Assembly (NCBI RefSeq): GCF_000756375.1
Contig: NZ_JNFD01000006.1
Coordinates: 62,001 to 126,000, forward strand
Length of the DNA stretch: 64,000 bases
From: Sphingopyxis sp. LC81
Lineage (GTDB): Bacteria; Pseudomonadota; Alphaproteobacteria; Sphingomonadales; Sphingomonadaceae
Direction of reading: 5' to 3'
The position numbers and the translations under genes are program-made. This document shows, in pieces, positions 44,512 to 52,849 of the stretch. Positions within the stretch are counted from its first letter, which is position 1; each line of letters starts with the position of its first letter. The notes below the pieces were generated by a model. That model saw nothing but the letters and a program-made list of their open reading frames with translations. It did no database searches and was not told where the DNA came from.

Positions 44512-45858
44512 ATGGCGAGAAATCTGACCTATACCATTCTCGCTGCGCTGGTGCTCGGCGTCATCGTCGGCCTGACGCTGAACAGGGTGTTCGAGGATGG
44601 GGGCGGGGCGGGCAGCGAAACGCTGAAGAGCATCGCCTATTATCTCTCAGTCGTGACTGACGTCTTCCTGCGACTGATCAAGATGATCATCGCGCCGCTG
44701 GTGTTTGCCACGCTGGTTTCGGGGCTCGCGCATATGGGCGACACGGCTGCACTGGGACGGGTCGGCGGGCGGGCGCTGCTCTGGTTCATCGCCGCGAGCC
44801 TCTTGTCGTTGTCGCTGGGTCTTCTTCTCGTCAATCTGTTCGAGCCGGGTGTCGGGTTGAACATACCGACCCCGCCGGCGCACGCCGCAAGCGGGATCGA
44901 CAAGGCCGCCTTCGATTTCCGGACCTTTGTCTCGCACATCTTTCCCGCGTCGGGCATCGAGGCGATGGCCGAGAATGAGATTCTCCAGATCGTAGTCTTT
45001 TCGCTGTTCATCGGTGTCGCGATAACCGCCGTGGGCGAGAAAGCTGCGCCGATCGTCCGCGGCGTCGAGGCGATGGTGCAGGTGACTGGCTATGTGATGC
45101 GCTTTGCGCCCTTCGCCGTGTTTGCCGCGGTGGCATCGACGCTGGCCGAGCGTGGCCCTGAGATTCTTGGTAGCCTTGGCTATTTCATGCTCAGTTTCTA
45201 TATTGCGATCGGCCTTTTATGGTGTTGCCTGATTGCGATCTGCTTTCTGTTTGTCGGCAAGCGAACGGTCCTGCTCGTGCGATATATTCGCGACCCGCTT
45301 TTGCTCGCCTTCACCACCGCCTCGTCCGAAGCGGCCTATCCGTGAACGCTTGAGGCGCTCGATCGCTTCGGGGTTCCGCCGCGGATTGCCAGTTTCGTTT
45401 TACCGCTTGGCTATTCCTTCAACCTCGACGGATCGATGATCTATATGAGTTTTGCGACGATGTTCATCGCGCAAACTTACGGCATCGACATGACTCTGGG
45501 GCAACAGTTGACGATGCTGTTGATCCTTATGATCACTTCAAAGGGCATCGCCGGTGTTCCGCGCGCAAGTCTCGTGGTTATCGCCGGAACACTAAGCTTC
45601 TTCGACATTCCCGAGGCCGGGTTGCTTCTGATACTTGCGGTCGACCATTTCCTCGACATCGGGCGCTCGGCCACCAATGTCGTTGGCAACGCCGTGGCTG
45701 CGACCGTCATCGCCAAATGGGAGCGCGGCCAGTTCGATAAGGTGGAACCCGCCGATTTCGTGCGTGTGCACGCCCCTTCGGGCGGGGGGCCAGCGCATGA
45801 CATTGACAGCTTTTGCAAATTTGGCGCGCCTTCGAAGGTCGTAACGAAATCCGACTGA
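44512..45858 (+). pseudogene. Dicarboxylate/amino acid:cation (DAACS) symporter interrupted by an in-frame TGA
   Basis: One reading frame of 448 codons encodes a full DAACS/GltP/DctA-type symporter. TGA at 45343-45345 (codon 278) splits it into a 277-residue front part and a remainder that continues in the same frame (TLEALDRFGVPPRIASFVLPLGYSFNLDGSMIYMSF in layout). The break falls right after the HP1 motif TASSEAAYP and before the conserved NLDGS helix, so the first half alone cannot transport. Family proteins have Arg or Lys at this position, so CGA to TGA is the simplest change. Readthrough or a sequencing error are alternatives. It sits at the right edge of the proposed island, next to the decayed integrase end. 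GGAGA precedes the ATG. Confidence 0.85.
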
Positions 45859-45863
45859 GCGGG

Positions 45864-46016
45864 GAGGAACAGGCGGACGCAGTTCGAGGTCAAAGAGGCT
45901 TGTTTGGGGACGTCGTCGATACCGGCGTTGTCGGCGCCTACCAGCGCTCGGATCGGCTTGAGAAGCGGCGCGGTCTTTTGCAGCAGTGGCAGGCATTCTT
46001 ATTACAGGATGGGTGA
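45864..46016 (+). pseudogene. Remnant of an integrase 3' end
   Basis: The translated piece DVVDTGVVGAYQRSDRLEKRR and LLQQWQAFLLQDG matches the last residues of the intact integrase at 14267-15412, including the active-site Tyr. Upstream of that the match continues in other frames (GAGGAACAGGCGGACGCA, GAGGTCAAAGAGGCTTGTTTGGG), broken by a 2-nt and a 1-nt deletion. Homology starts abruptly six bases after the symporter stop. Only about 50 codons remain, so no function is possible. It marks the right end of a region flanked by related integrase sequence. Confidence 0.85.
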
Positions 46017-46056
46017 AGTCGGAGCAGATGAAGGTCGGCTTGGCGCCTCAATGACA
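45864..46056 (+). repeat. Right copy of the integrase 3'-end direct repeat and gene-free stretch to 46254
   Basis: Matches 15257-15450, including about 40 bp after the stop (AAGGTCGGCTT-G/C-GCG). After about 46056 the similarity ends. From there to 46201 I see no gene, only unclassified sequence; 46202-46238 holds a hairpin near the thiolase stop. Confidence 0.7.
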
Positions 46057-46201
46057 GTCGTTCAGGCCATGATTGATCTGCGCCAGAAAGCTGTCATTCA
46101 ACCCGTTCCAGAAGCGCCGATCCGCGCTGCAATGAGTTGCAGGTCGTTCGACAAGCAGAGAATTCTAGGTGTATGAGACGATCGGCCTTCAGCCTGCGAG
46201 G

Positions 46202-46238
46202 CTCAGCATCGACAAGCCTACTTTGTCACGATGCTGAG
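46202..46238 (-). terminator. Hairpin downstream of the thiolase gene
   Basis: CTCAGCATCG (46202-46211) pairs perfectly with CGATGCTGAG (46229-46238), extended by ACAA/TTGT after a two-base bulge. It begins 16 nt after the minus-strand thiolase stop. No clear T-run, so termination strength is uncertain. Confidence 0.55.
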
Positions 46239-46254
46239 TCTTCGACCATTTTTC

Positions 46255-47445
46255 TCAGACCTTTTCGTAGAGCGTGACGACGCATGCTCCGCCGAGGCCG
46301 AGATTATGCTGCAGCGCATGACGTAAACCATCGACTTGGCGTGCGTCGGCGGTGCCACGAAGCTGATGGGTCAGTTCATAGCATTGAGCGAGGCCCGTGG
46401 CGCCGAGCGGGTGACCCTTCGATAAAAGTCCGCCCGATGGATTGGTGACGACGCGTCCGCCATAGCTGTTGTCGCCATCGGCGATGAATTTCTGGGCTCC
46501 GCCTTCGGGGCATAGCCCAAGTCCTTCATAGGTGATGAGCTCATTGTGCGCGAAGCAGTCGTGCAGTTCGACGACGCGGATGTCTTCGGGGCCGACACCG
46601 GCGGCCTCATAGACTTGCCGGGCCGCGCGCCCGGTCATGTCGTAACCGACGACCTGCATCATGTCGTTGGCATCGAAGGTCGAGGGCTGGTCCGACACCA
46701 TCGCCTGCGCTGCGATACGGACGCCGGGCGCGAGGCCGTTACGCTTGGCGAATTCGGGCGAGACGAGAATGGCGGCCGCCGCGCCGCAGGTCGGCGGGCA
46801 CGCCATCGGGCGAGTCATCACGCCGGGCCAGATCAGCTGTTCGCCGAGCACGTCGGCTTCGCTCATTTCCTTGCGGAAGACCGAAAGCGGATTGTTCACC
46901 GCATGGCGGCTCGCCTTCGCGCGGATCTTGGCGAAATCCTCCATCGTCGTGCCATATTTCTGCATGTGCGAAAGGCCAGCACCGCCGAAATATTTGAGCG
47001 CGAGGGGGAGTTCGGTATCGACGAGCGCATCGGTTGCGGTGTTGAAGTCGACAAAAGGGCTCGGTCGGTCGGTGAAGGTTGCGCCGAGCGCGCCCGGCGT
47101 CATCTGCTCGAAGCCGACCGCGATCGCGCATTCCACCGTGCCGCTCGCGACCGCCTGCCGTGCCAGATAGAGCGCGGTCGAGCCCGTCGAGCAATTATTG
47201 TTGACGTTGAACACCGGAATACCGGTCAGCCCGACCTGATAGACGACGCGCTGGCCGCAACAGCTGTCGCCATAGACATAGCCGGCATAAGCCTGTTCCA
47301 CATCGGCATAGTCGATGCCGCCGTCGGCGAGAGCTAGGCGGATCGCTTGCGATCCCATCTCATCATAGGCGGGACCGGCGCCCGGCTTGGTGAAGGGGAC
47401 CATGCCCACACCAGCGACAAGGACTTCGCGTTCAGATTTGGCCAT
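46255..47445 (-). CDS. SCPx-like thiolase (3-ketoacyl-CoA thiolase, lipid-transfer type)
   Basis: A 396-residue thiolase of the SCP2/SCPx subfamily. The nucleophile Cys85 is in FNVNNNCSTGSTALY, ELHDCFAHNE and GGLLSKGHPLGATG supply the His residues, and the C-terminus has NLGLGGACVVTLYEKV. The start MAKSEREVLVAGVG (47445) follows GAGAG; 24 upstream codons are rejected. SCPx-type thiolases prefer 2-methyl-branched or sterol side-chain 3-ketoacyl-CoAs, unlike FadA. It has its own promoter with the shared LysR box (47507-47547) and so belongs to the regulon with the racemase and MFE-2. Some family members act as aldolases; this cannot be excluded. Confidence 0.87.
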   Translation of the reverse strand: MAKSEREVLVAGVGMVPFTKPGAGPAYDEMGSQAIRLALADGGIDYADVEQAYAGYVYGDSCCGQRVVYQVGLTGIPVFNVNNNCSTGSTALYLARQAVASGTVECAIAVGFEQMTPGALGATFTDRPSPFVDFNTATDALVDTELPLALKYFGGAGLSHMQKYGTTMEDFAKIRAKASRHAVNNPLSVFRKEMSEADVLGEQLIWPGVMTRPMACPPTCGAAAAILVSPEFAKRNGLAPGVRIAAQAMVSDQPSTFDANDMMQVVGYDMTGRAARQVYEAAGVGPEDIRVVELHDCFAHNELITYEGLGLCPEGGAQKFIADGDNSYGGRVVTNPSGGLLSKGHPLGATGLAQCYELTHQLRGTADARQVDGLRHALQHNLGLGGACVVTLYEKV

Positions 47446-47506
47446 TTTCTTCTCTCCGACAGATTCATTGTTCCGTGGAGACGTATCGGATGCACGCCGG
47501 CATCGG

Positions 47507-47547
47507 GTCCAATTCAAAATAGTCCGGAACTATTCATCTATGGAATA
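47507..47547 (-). promoter_or_regulatory. LysR-type box plus conserved promoter element, thiolase gene
   Basis: Read on the minus strand: TATTCC (47547-47542 complement of GGAATA), N5, TGAATA, exactly 14 nt, then TGAATTGGAC (complement of 47507-47516). T-N11-A is satisfied. TTGGAC could be the -35 hexamer. It lies 62 nt upstream of the thiolase start. The same layout recurs at three other promoters. Confidence 0.75.
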
Positions 47548-47579
47548 ATGCTCCGCAACGCGACCGAAGCGGACGCAGC

Positions 47580-48473
47580 CTAGCCTAGCCTCTCGCGCAC
47601 TTGGGCGATCATCGCCCTGGTCGCCGGCTTGGCGGGCCAGCGGGCCCGTATGGCGCAGCATAGCGGCGGTCCTTCGAAAAAGTTGGTTTCCCGCAACGCC
47701 ACGAACCGTTCCTGGAATCGCCGGCTGTTGGCAAATTCGACGGCAACGAAGCCGATGGTATCCGAGGAGGCGACCAGACGCTCGATGAGCGGAAAGAAGT
47801 CCATCACATGCAGGCGGTCACCCAAGGCCTGTCCGCTTGCTTCATACATCCGGCGCACCGCGGTTGTGTAGGGTTCGGAGGACGAAGGGACGACGAAATC
47901 AAACTGGGTGAGCGTCTCCACCGTTACCGGCCCCATGGCGAGGATTGGATGCTCGCGGCGGACAAACGGTACGGCGTCGAGCACGCCCATTTTCTCGCAC
48001 TTGAACTGGGCCCAGTTGGCGAACGCGGCGTGCATGCCGAAAGCGACATCGATGTCGCCGCGCGTCAAGAGCTGGACCCCCCGTTCGCTGGACCCTGTCA
48101 CCATCTCGATGCGAATGCTGGGGCGACGATTCAGCAGTGCGAGGAGCGGCTCTGTCAACATCCACTCGAGCGAGCCCGGGAAGATGCCGATGCGCAAAAG
48201 CCCCTTGTACGGATCGGCGCTTCGCTCGGTGTCGCCCACCAATTCGGCGGCATCGGACAGGAGACGCGAGGCGCGATCGATGAAATCGCGACCCTCTTCG
48301 GTCAGCAGCGCGCCGCGCGAGGTCCGGTGAAACAAGGGATAGCCAAGCTGTCGCTCGAGATCGGCGACGCTCTTGGTCACCGCCGACTGGGTGACGCCGA
48401 CATCGTCCGCAGCGCGCGAGAAGGAACCGAGCTTTCCCACCGCCACGGCATGCTTCAATCGGGAATCGAACAT
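47580..48473 (-). CDS. LysR-type regulator of the beta-oxidation regulon (probable)
   Basis: A 297-residue LTTR. HTH in LKHAVAVGKLGSFSRAADDVGVTQSAVTKSVADLE layout (residues 6-40), then LFHRTSRGALLTEEG. The effector domain starts at GLLRIGIFPGSLEW; PCCAIRAR-like C-terminal strand is present as GPPLCCAIRARWP. The start ATG at 48473 has GAGAGGA six bases upstream; an ATG six codons earlier (48491) is less likely. It is divergent from the racemase gene, and a degenerate copy of the shared box lies in between, overlapping its own start region, as expected of autoregulation. Four promoters in this region carry a T-N11-A box with identical downstream spacing, so this protein is the best candidate binder. 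Confidence 0.88.
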   Translation of the reverse strand: MFDSRLKHAVAVGKLGSFSRAADDVGVTQSAVTKSVADLERQLGYPLFHRTSRGALLTEEGRDFIDRASRLLSDAAELVGDTERSADPYKGLLRIGIFPGSLEWMLTEPLLALLNRRPSIRIEMVTGSSERGVQLLTRGDIDVAFGMHAAFANWAQFKCEKMGVLDAVPFVRREHPILAMGPVTVETLTQFDFVVPSSSEPYTTAVRRMYEASGQALGDRLHVMDFFPLIERLVASSDTIGFVAVEFANSRRFQERFVALRETNFFEGPPLCCAIRARWPAKPATRAMIAQVRERLG

Positions 48474-48475
48474 AT

Positions 48476-48516
48476 CATTCCTCTCGGGCATGATTCATGA
48501 TGATAATGAATTAGAA
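48476..48516 (+). promoter_or_regulatory. Degenerate LysR-type box plus promoter element, racemase gene
   Basis: Plus strand: CATTCC (48476-48481), N5, GGCATG (48487-48492), exactly 14 nt, then TGAATTAGAA (48507-48516). Eight of ten bases match the TGAATTGGAC element and the T-N11-A spacing is kept. It lies 50 nt before the racemase start and overlaps the divergent LysR start region. Confidence 0.65.
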
Positions 48517-48566
48517 CAAAAGCATCGGCTCCGCCAATCTTTCCCTTTTCAACGAGGAGAGGATGT

Positions 48567-49709
48567 ATGGCCGGACCATTGGCTGGACTGCGGATTATCG
48601 AGATTGCCGGCATCGGGCCGGGGCCGTTTTGCGGCATGATGCTCGCCGATCATGGCGCGGAGGTGATCCGTATCGAACGGCCGGGCGACGGTCCGGGCTT
48701 CGCACCCGGGGTTTCGGATGACATATTGGCGCGCTCGCGGCGGTCGATCATGGTCGATCTCAAATCGCCGGAAGGCGTTGCGATCATTCGCGATCTGTGC
48801 CGCGACGCCGATGGTCTGATAGAGGGGTTTCGTCCGGGGGTGATGGAGCGCCTGGGTCTTGGGCCGGACGCCCTGTTGCAGGACAATCCGCGCCTCGTTT
48901 ACGGCCGGATGACCGGCTGGGGGCAGGAGGGCCCCTACGCACACACCGCAGGGCACGACATCAACTATATCGCGCTCTCGGGCAATCTGCACACCTATGG
49001 GCGCGCCGGCCAGAAGCCGACGCCGCCCGCCAATGCCGTCGGCGATTTCGGCGGCGGCGGGATGATGCTCGCTTTCGGAATGGTGAGTGCGATCCTTCAT
49101 GCCCGGCAAAGCGGCCAGGGCCAGGCAATCGACTGCGCGATGGTCGATGGCGCCGCGGTGCTGGCGAGCATGATCTGGTCCTTCTATGGAAATGGTAATT
49201 GGCGCGATGAACGCGGCGCCAATCTGCTTGATACGGGGGCTCCGTTTTACGACAGCTATGAAACCGCGGACGGCAAATTCATTGCCATCGGTCCGGTCGA
49301 GCCGCAATTTTACCGGGAACTGCTTCGGCTGGTCGAAGCGACGGACCTGCCGTCCAATCATTTCGACGCCAGGACATGGCCGGAGATGGGGGCCAGCCTT
49401 GACCAACTGTTCCGGATGCGGACCCGGGAAGAGTGGTGCGCCCTGCTCGAGGGTTCCGATGCCTGTTTCGCGCCGGTGTTGTCGCTGGCCGAGGCACCGC
49501 TCCATCCACATAATCAGCAACGCGGCACCTTCCTTCATGTGGATGGCAAGGTCCAGCCCGCTCCGGCACCGCGCTACACCCGGACCATGACCGAAGAGCC
49601 CCGGATGTCGCAAGTCGCGGGCGAGGATACCGAAGAAGTGCTCGCCTCGCTTGGCTATGAAGCCGCGGACATCGCCGACCTGCAGGCGCGGGGAATCGTT
49701 GGCGGTTAA
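48567..49709 (+). CDS. Alpha-methylacyl-CoA racemase (CaiB/BaiF CoA-transferase family III fold)
   Basis: A 380-residue protein. The catalytic residues of AMACR/MCR align in spacing: His130 in AGHDINYIALSG, Asp160 in VGDFGGGG and Glu245 in GPVEPQFY (His126, Asp156 and Glu241 in the mycobacterial enzyme). This favours racemase over CoA-transferase, whose Asp nucleophile lies elsewhere. It epimerises 2R/2S-methylacyl-CoA so that stereospecific acyl-CoA dehydrogenation can proceed, a need specific to branched or sterol-type side chains. It is divergent from the LysR gene, has a copy of the shared promoter element and ends at a strong terminator. GAGGAGAGG precedes the ATG. Confidence 0.9.
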   Translation: MAGPLAGLRIIEIAGIGPGPFCGMMLADHGAEVIRIERPGDGPGFAPGVSDDILARSRRSIMVDLKSPEGVAIIRDLCRDADGLIEGFRPGVMERLGLGPDALLQDNPRLVYGRMTGWGQEGPYAHTAGHDINYIALSGNLHTYGRAGQKPTPPANAVGDFGGGGMMLAFGMVSAILHARQSGQGQAIDCAMVDGAAVLASMIWSFYGNGNWRDERGANLLDTGAPFYDSYETADGKFIAIGPVEPQFYRELLRLVEATDLPSNHFDARTWPEMGASLDQLFRMRTREEWCALLEGSDACFAPVLSLAEAPLHPHNQQRGTFLHVDGKVQPAPAPRYTRTMTEEPRMSQVAGEDTEEVLASLGYEAADIADLQARGIVGG

Positions 49710-49756
49710 AAAAAACGAGGCGCGGCCAGAGAGAGGAGAACTGCCGCGCCTCGTTT
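49708..49756 (-). terminator. Strong intrinsic terminator between convergent genes
   Basis: AAACGAGGCGCGGC (49713-49726) pairs perfectly with GCCGCGCCTCGTTT (49743-49756) around a 16-nt loop. An eight-base A-run at 49708-49715 is the U-run for the minus-strand receptor transcript. The plus-strand racemase transcript would meet the same stem with a shorter TTT, so it is probably bidirectional. Confidence 0.85.
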
Positions 49757-49763
49757 CGGTGCT

Positions 49764-51917
49764 TCAGAAGCTGACCGCTACCTCGCCACCGATCACGCGC
49801 CCCTTGTTGAGGGGCGAGAAGCTGGCGCCAACCCCGCCAAAGGCGGCCGGAAGCTGTAGATCGGCTCCGATCGTGGCTTCGTTCAGCAGGTTGCGGCCAT
49901 AGATGGAAAACTTCCAATGCGTGTCCGCCGTCGCCAGCGTCAGGCTCGCGTCGAGCATGTCCGCACCCTGGAGGAAGCCGCGATTATTGTCGGTGAAGGC
50001 GGCCTTGTCGCGGTGGTTATAGCTTACCCGCGCGGTCGCGGTGCCGAACGAACCGAGGCGCTGATCGTAGGTGAGGCCGGCGCCATAGGTCCACGGCGAC
50101 AGGCGGGGCAGTTTGAGCTCGCGATCGACGCCGTCGATCACGCCATCACCGCTGAGGTCGAACTGGACATTGCGGTATTGGCCGTCGACATAACCGACCT
50201 GGCCCGACAGCGCGAGGTTCGGGAGGATGAAGAACAGTCCCTCGGCTTCGATCCCCTTGATCGTCGCATCGGCGGTGTTGCGGATTACCTGGCTGGCGCC
50301 GAGCGGCCCCGGCAGGACGATCTCGCGCTGCAGATCCTTGATCCGGTTGTAGAAACCCGCAACGTTGATCCGGTTGCGGCCGAACTGCTGCTTCACGCCG
50401 AGTTCGAAGCTGTCCTGCACTTCCTGATCGAACGGTCCCGGCGGAACGCCCGGATCGGTGTTGCGCAGATTATAGCCGCCGCTGCGAAAGCCGCGGGTGT
50501 AGACGCCATAGACCTGCGTATCGTCGCCCGGTTGCCATTGCAGGCCGATCTTGGGCGTGAAGCCCTTCCATTTGTCGCTGTCGGCGAAGTTGGTCGTGCA
50601 GATGGTCGTATCGAGATTGCAGCCATTGGGCCGGAGCGTCGACACTTGCACGGCCTTGCGCTCCCAAGTGTAGCGACCACCGAGGTTCAGCGTCAGCGTC
50701 TCGCTCAAATGCCAGTCGGCCGAAGCGAACACACCCCAGGTCGTCTGATCCTGGGCGCCGCCGCCGGAGACGATCTGCCGGCCGCCAAGCAGGGTACGGC
50801 GCTCGCCGTAACGAATGTCCTGCGTGAAATAATACAGGCCGGTGGTGACATCGACGGCACCGAATTTTCCGGCATAGCGAAGTTCGTCGCTGAGCTGGCT
50901 CTGCGCGATCTCGATGTCGGCATTGAAAAGCGACAGCGGCGTGGCGTCAATGTCGGATGACGCGGAGGATCGATAGCGCCGATAACCCGCGATATTGGTG
51001 ATGACACCCTCACCAAAGCCGACATCGACATTGGTCTCGACGCTCGCCTGATCCCATTTGTTGTCGTAAAAACCGGGATTGTTGACCGAGAAGTCGAAGC
51101 TGTCGCGGCTGAACATCCCATGATTTTGGCCTGCGGGGCCGTCGCCTTTGGTTTCGCCGTGCTCATAGCGAATATCCATGCGGAAATCGTCGCCGCCCCG
51201 GATCGATAGGGCGGGGCGGATGATCAGATCCTTCGCCTTGCCAAAGCTCTTGCCGTCGAAGCGATTGCGGAACCAGCCATCGTCGTCGCTGTAATAGACC
51301 GCGAGTTTTGCGGCCACGACGTCGTCGACAATCGGCCCCGTCACGACGCCGCTGACGGTCTTTTTGAGGCCGGTCTCGACCGATGCCTTGCCTCTGAACT
51401 CGAAATCAAAGCTCGGTCGCGACGTGCGAACGACGACGGCGCCGCCGGTGACATTGCGCCCGAAGAGCAGACCCTGCGGGCCGCGCAGCACTTCCAATCC
51501 CTCGAGGTCAAAATTGTCGAACACGACCCCGGCGTTGATGCCGAGATAGACGCCGTCGATGAAGACGCCGACCGTCGGGTCGATCGAGGGGATCGAACTG
51601 TTGATGCCAAGCCCGCGGATCGAGAAGTTCGCATAACCCGGCGTGGAACCCACGTCCTCGAGCTGGACGTTGGGAACATCATAGCTCAGGCTTTGCAGGT
51701 TCTGAACGAACTTGGCGTCGAGTTGCGCCTCGCCATAGGCGGTCACCGCGATCGGCACATCCTGGACATTTTCGCCATAACCCTTCTTCGTGGCAGTGAC
51801 GACGATGTCTTCGCTAAGCGCGCTTGTCGCCCGGTCGGACTGCGACGCCGCTTCATTCTGGGCGAATGCCGATCCTGGCCAGAGCAATGCGGAAGCCAGC
51901 AACAGATATTTCTTCAT
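49764..51917 (-). CDS. TonB-dependent receptor of the beta-oxidation regulon
   Basis: A 717-residue receptor. MKKYLLLASALLWPGSAFAQ is the signal peptide; the start at 51917 is supported by this and by GAGAGGG upstream, while 26 earlier codons are rejected. TonB box SEDIVVTATKKGYG, plug with ANFSIRGLGINSSIPSIDPTVGVFIDGVYLG in layout and LEVLRGPQGLLFGRN; the barrel ends in GGEVAVSF. It has its own copy of the LysR box/promoter element 68 nt upstream, so it is coregulated with the racemase, thiolase and MFE-2 operon and likely imports the hydrophobic substrate (branched acid, terpenoid or steroid). Confidence 0.92.
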   Translation of the reverse strand: MKKYLLLASALLWPGSAFAQNEAASQSDRATSALSEDIVVTATKKGYGENVQDVPIAVTAYGEAQLDAKFVQNLQSLSYDVPNVQLEDVGSTPGYANFSIRGLGINSSIPSIDPTVGVFIDGVYLGINAGVVFDNFDLEGLEVLRGPQGLLFGRNVTGGAVVVRTSRPSFDFEFRGKASVETGLKKTVSGVVTGPIVDDVVAAKLAVYYSDDDGWFRNRFDGKSFGKAKDLIIRPALSIRGGDDFRMDIRYEHGETKGDGPAGQNHGMFSRDSFDFSVNNPGFYDNKWDQASVETNVDVGFGEGVITNIAGYRRYRSSASSDIDATPLSLFNADIEIAQSQLSDELRYAGKFGAVDVTTGLYYFTQDIRYGERRTLLGGRQIVSGGGAQDQTTWGVFASADWHLSETLTLNLGGRYTWERKAVQVSTLRPNGCNLDTTICTTNFADSDKWKGFTPKIGLQWQPGDDTQVYGVYTRGFRSGGYNLRNTDPGVPPGPFDQEVQDSFELGVKQQFGRNRINVAGFYNRIKDLQREIVLPGPLGASQVIRNTADATIKGIEAEGLFFILPNLALSGQVGYVDGQYRNVQFDLSGDGVIDGVDRELKLPRLSPWTYGAGLTYDQRLGSFGTATARVSYNHRDKAAFTDNNRGFLQGADMLDASLTLATADTHWKFSIYGRNLLNEATIGADLQLPAAFGGVGASFSPLNKGRVIGGEVAVSF

Positions 51918-51984
51918 GAGATTCCCTCTCCCTCGGATGTTGGTTTTGTTTTCGAGGGAAAGTGTCCTATTCCGTAGGGCAGGC

Positions 51985-52025
51985 GTCCAATTCAAACCTT
52001 TGCCGAGTTATTCCTGCTACTCATA
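51985..52025 (-). promoter_or_regulatory. LysR-type box plus promoter element, TonB receptor gene
   Basis: Minus strand: TATGAG (complement of 52020-52025), N5, GGAATA (52009-52014), exactly 14 nt, TGAATTGGAC (complement of 51985-51994). One box half is degenerate but T-N11-A is kept. 68 nt upstream of the receptor start. Confidence 0.72.
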
Positions 52026-52048
52026 GCATGACGCTACGGCATAGGTGG

Positions 52049-52849
52049 TTACCGGCCGCAGAAGTTCGGCGGACGACGTGCGAGAAAAGCCGTGACGCCT
52101 TCACGAAAATCGGCGGTCTGGGCGGCGGCATGTTGGTCGTGCCCTTCCATCGCGAGCGTCTCGGAAAAGCTCTGATTCAGGGCCGCGCGCATGCCATGTC
52201 GGATCAGCCGGTACGAGGTCGTCGCGCCTTTGGCCAACCGATCCGCCAGTGCACGAGCGGTTCCAGCAAGTTCCTCATCATCGACACAGGCATGGATCAT
52301 GCCCCAGTCGCAGGCCTGCTCGGCGCTGATCTTTTCGCCGAGCAACAGCATTCTGCCCGCGCGCTGGAGTCCGATCAGCCTTGGAATGATCCAGGTCGCC
52401 CCGGCGTCGGGCACGAGTCCGATATTGGCGAACGACTGGTAGAAATAGGCAGAGCGGGCCGCGACGACGAAATCCCCATAGAGGGCAAGCGAACACCCCG
52501 CGCCCGCCGCCGGCCCGTTCACCGCGGTAACGATGGGAATGGGAAGGTTCGCGAGCTTCTCGAAGGCGGGATTGAGTTGCTCGACGAACATTTGGCCTAT
52601 GTCGCGGGCGAACGCATCCAGATCCATCTCCTGAAGGTCGGCTCCGGTCGAAAACCCGCGTCCGTTGCCCGTGAGCAGCAGGCAACGCGCGCCTTCTTCG
52701 ACCACCCGATCGAGTATGGCCGCCAAATCGTCAATCATCCCGAAGGTGAGGGCATTCAACCGATCGGGACGATTGAATGTGATCGTCGCGACGTCGCCGT
52801 CGAGCGCGTAGAGGAGTGGGTCGAGCATCACCGCATCGGGAGGGGGCAT
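52049..52849 (-). CDS. Enoyl-CoA hydratase/isomerase family protein
   Basis: A 266-residue crotonase. NRPDRLNALTFGM, the oxyanion block RGFSTGADLQEM (about residue 68), and AVNGPAAGAGCSLALYGDFVVAARSAYF are present; the second catalytic region DAGATWIIPRLIGLQRA has Asp where classic hydratases have Glu, as in PaaG-like isomerases and some other subfamilies, so isomerase activity is possible. The start is put at 52849, where it overlaps the acyl-CoA synthetase stop (TGATG); an internal ATG at 52828 is an alternative. Last gene of the five-gene operon. Confidence 0.85.
   Translation of the reverse strand: MPPPDAVMLDPLLYALDGDVATITFNRPDRLNALTFGMIDDLAAILDRVVEEGARCLLLTGNGRGFSTGADLQEMDLDAFARDIGQMFVEQLNPAFEKLANLPIPIVTAVNGPAAGAGCSLALYGDFVVAARSAYFYQSFANIGLVPDAGATWIIPRLIGLQRAGRMLLLGEKISAEQACDWGMIHACVDDEELAGTARALADRLAKGATTSYRLIRHGMRAALNQSFSETLAMEGHDQHAAAQTADFREGVTAFLARRPPNFCGR

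Noticed and set aside
45343-45345. Selenocysteine at the TGA of the symporter gene
   Set aside because: No hairpin resembling a SECIS element directly after the TGA, and this position in DAACS proteins is not Cys.
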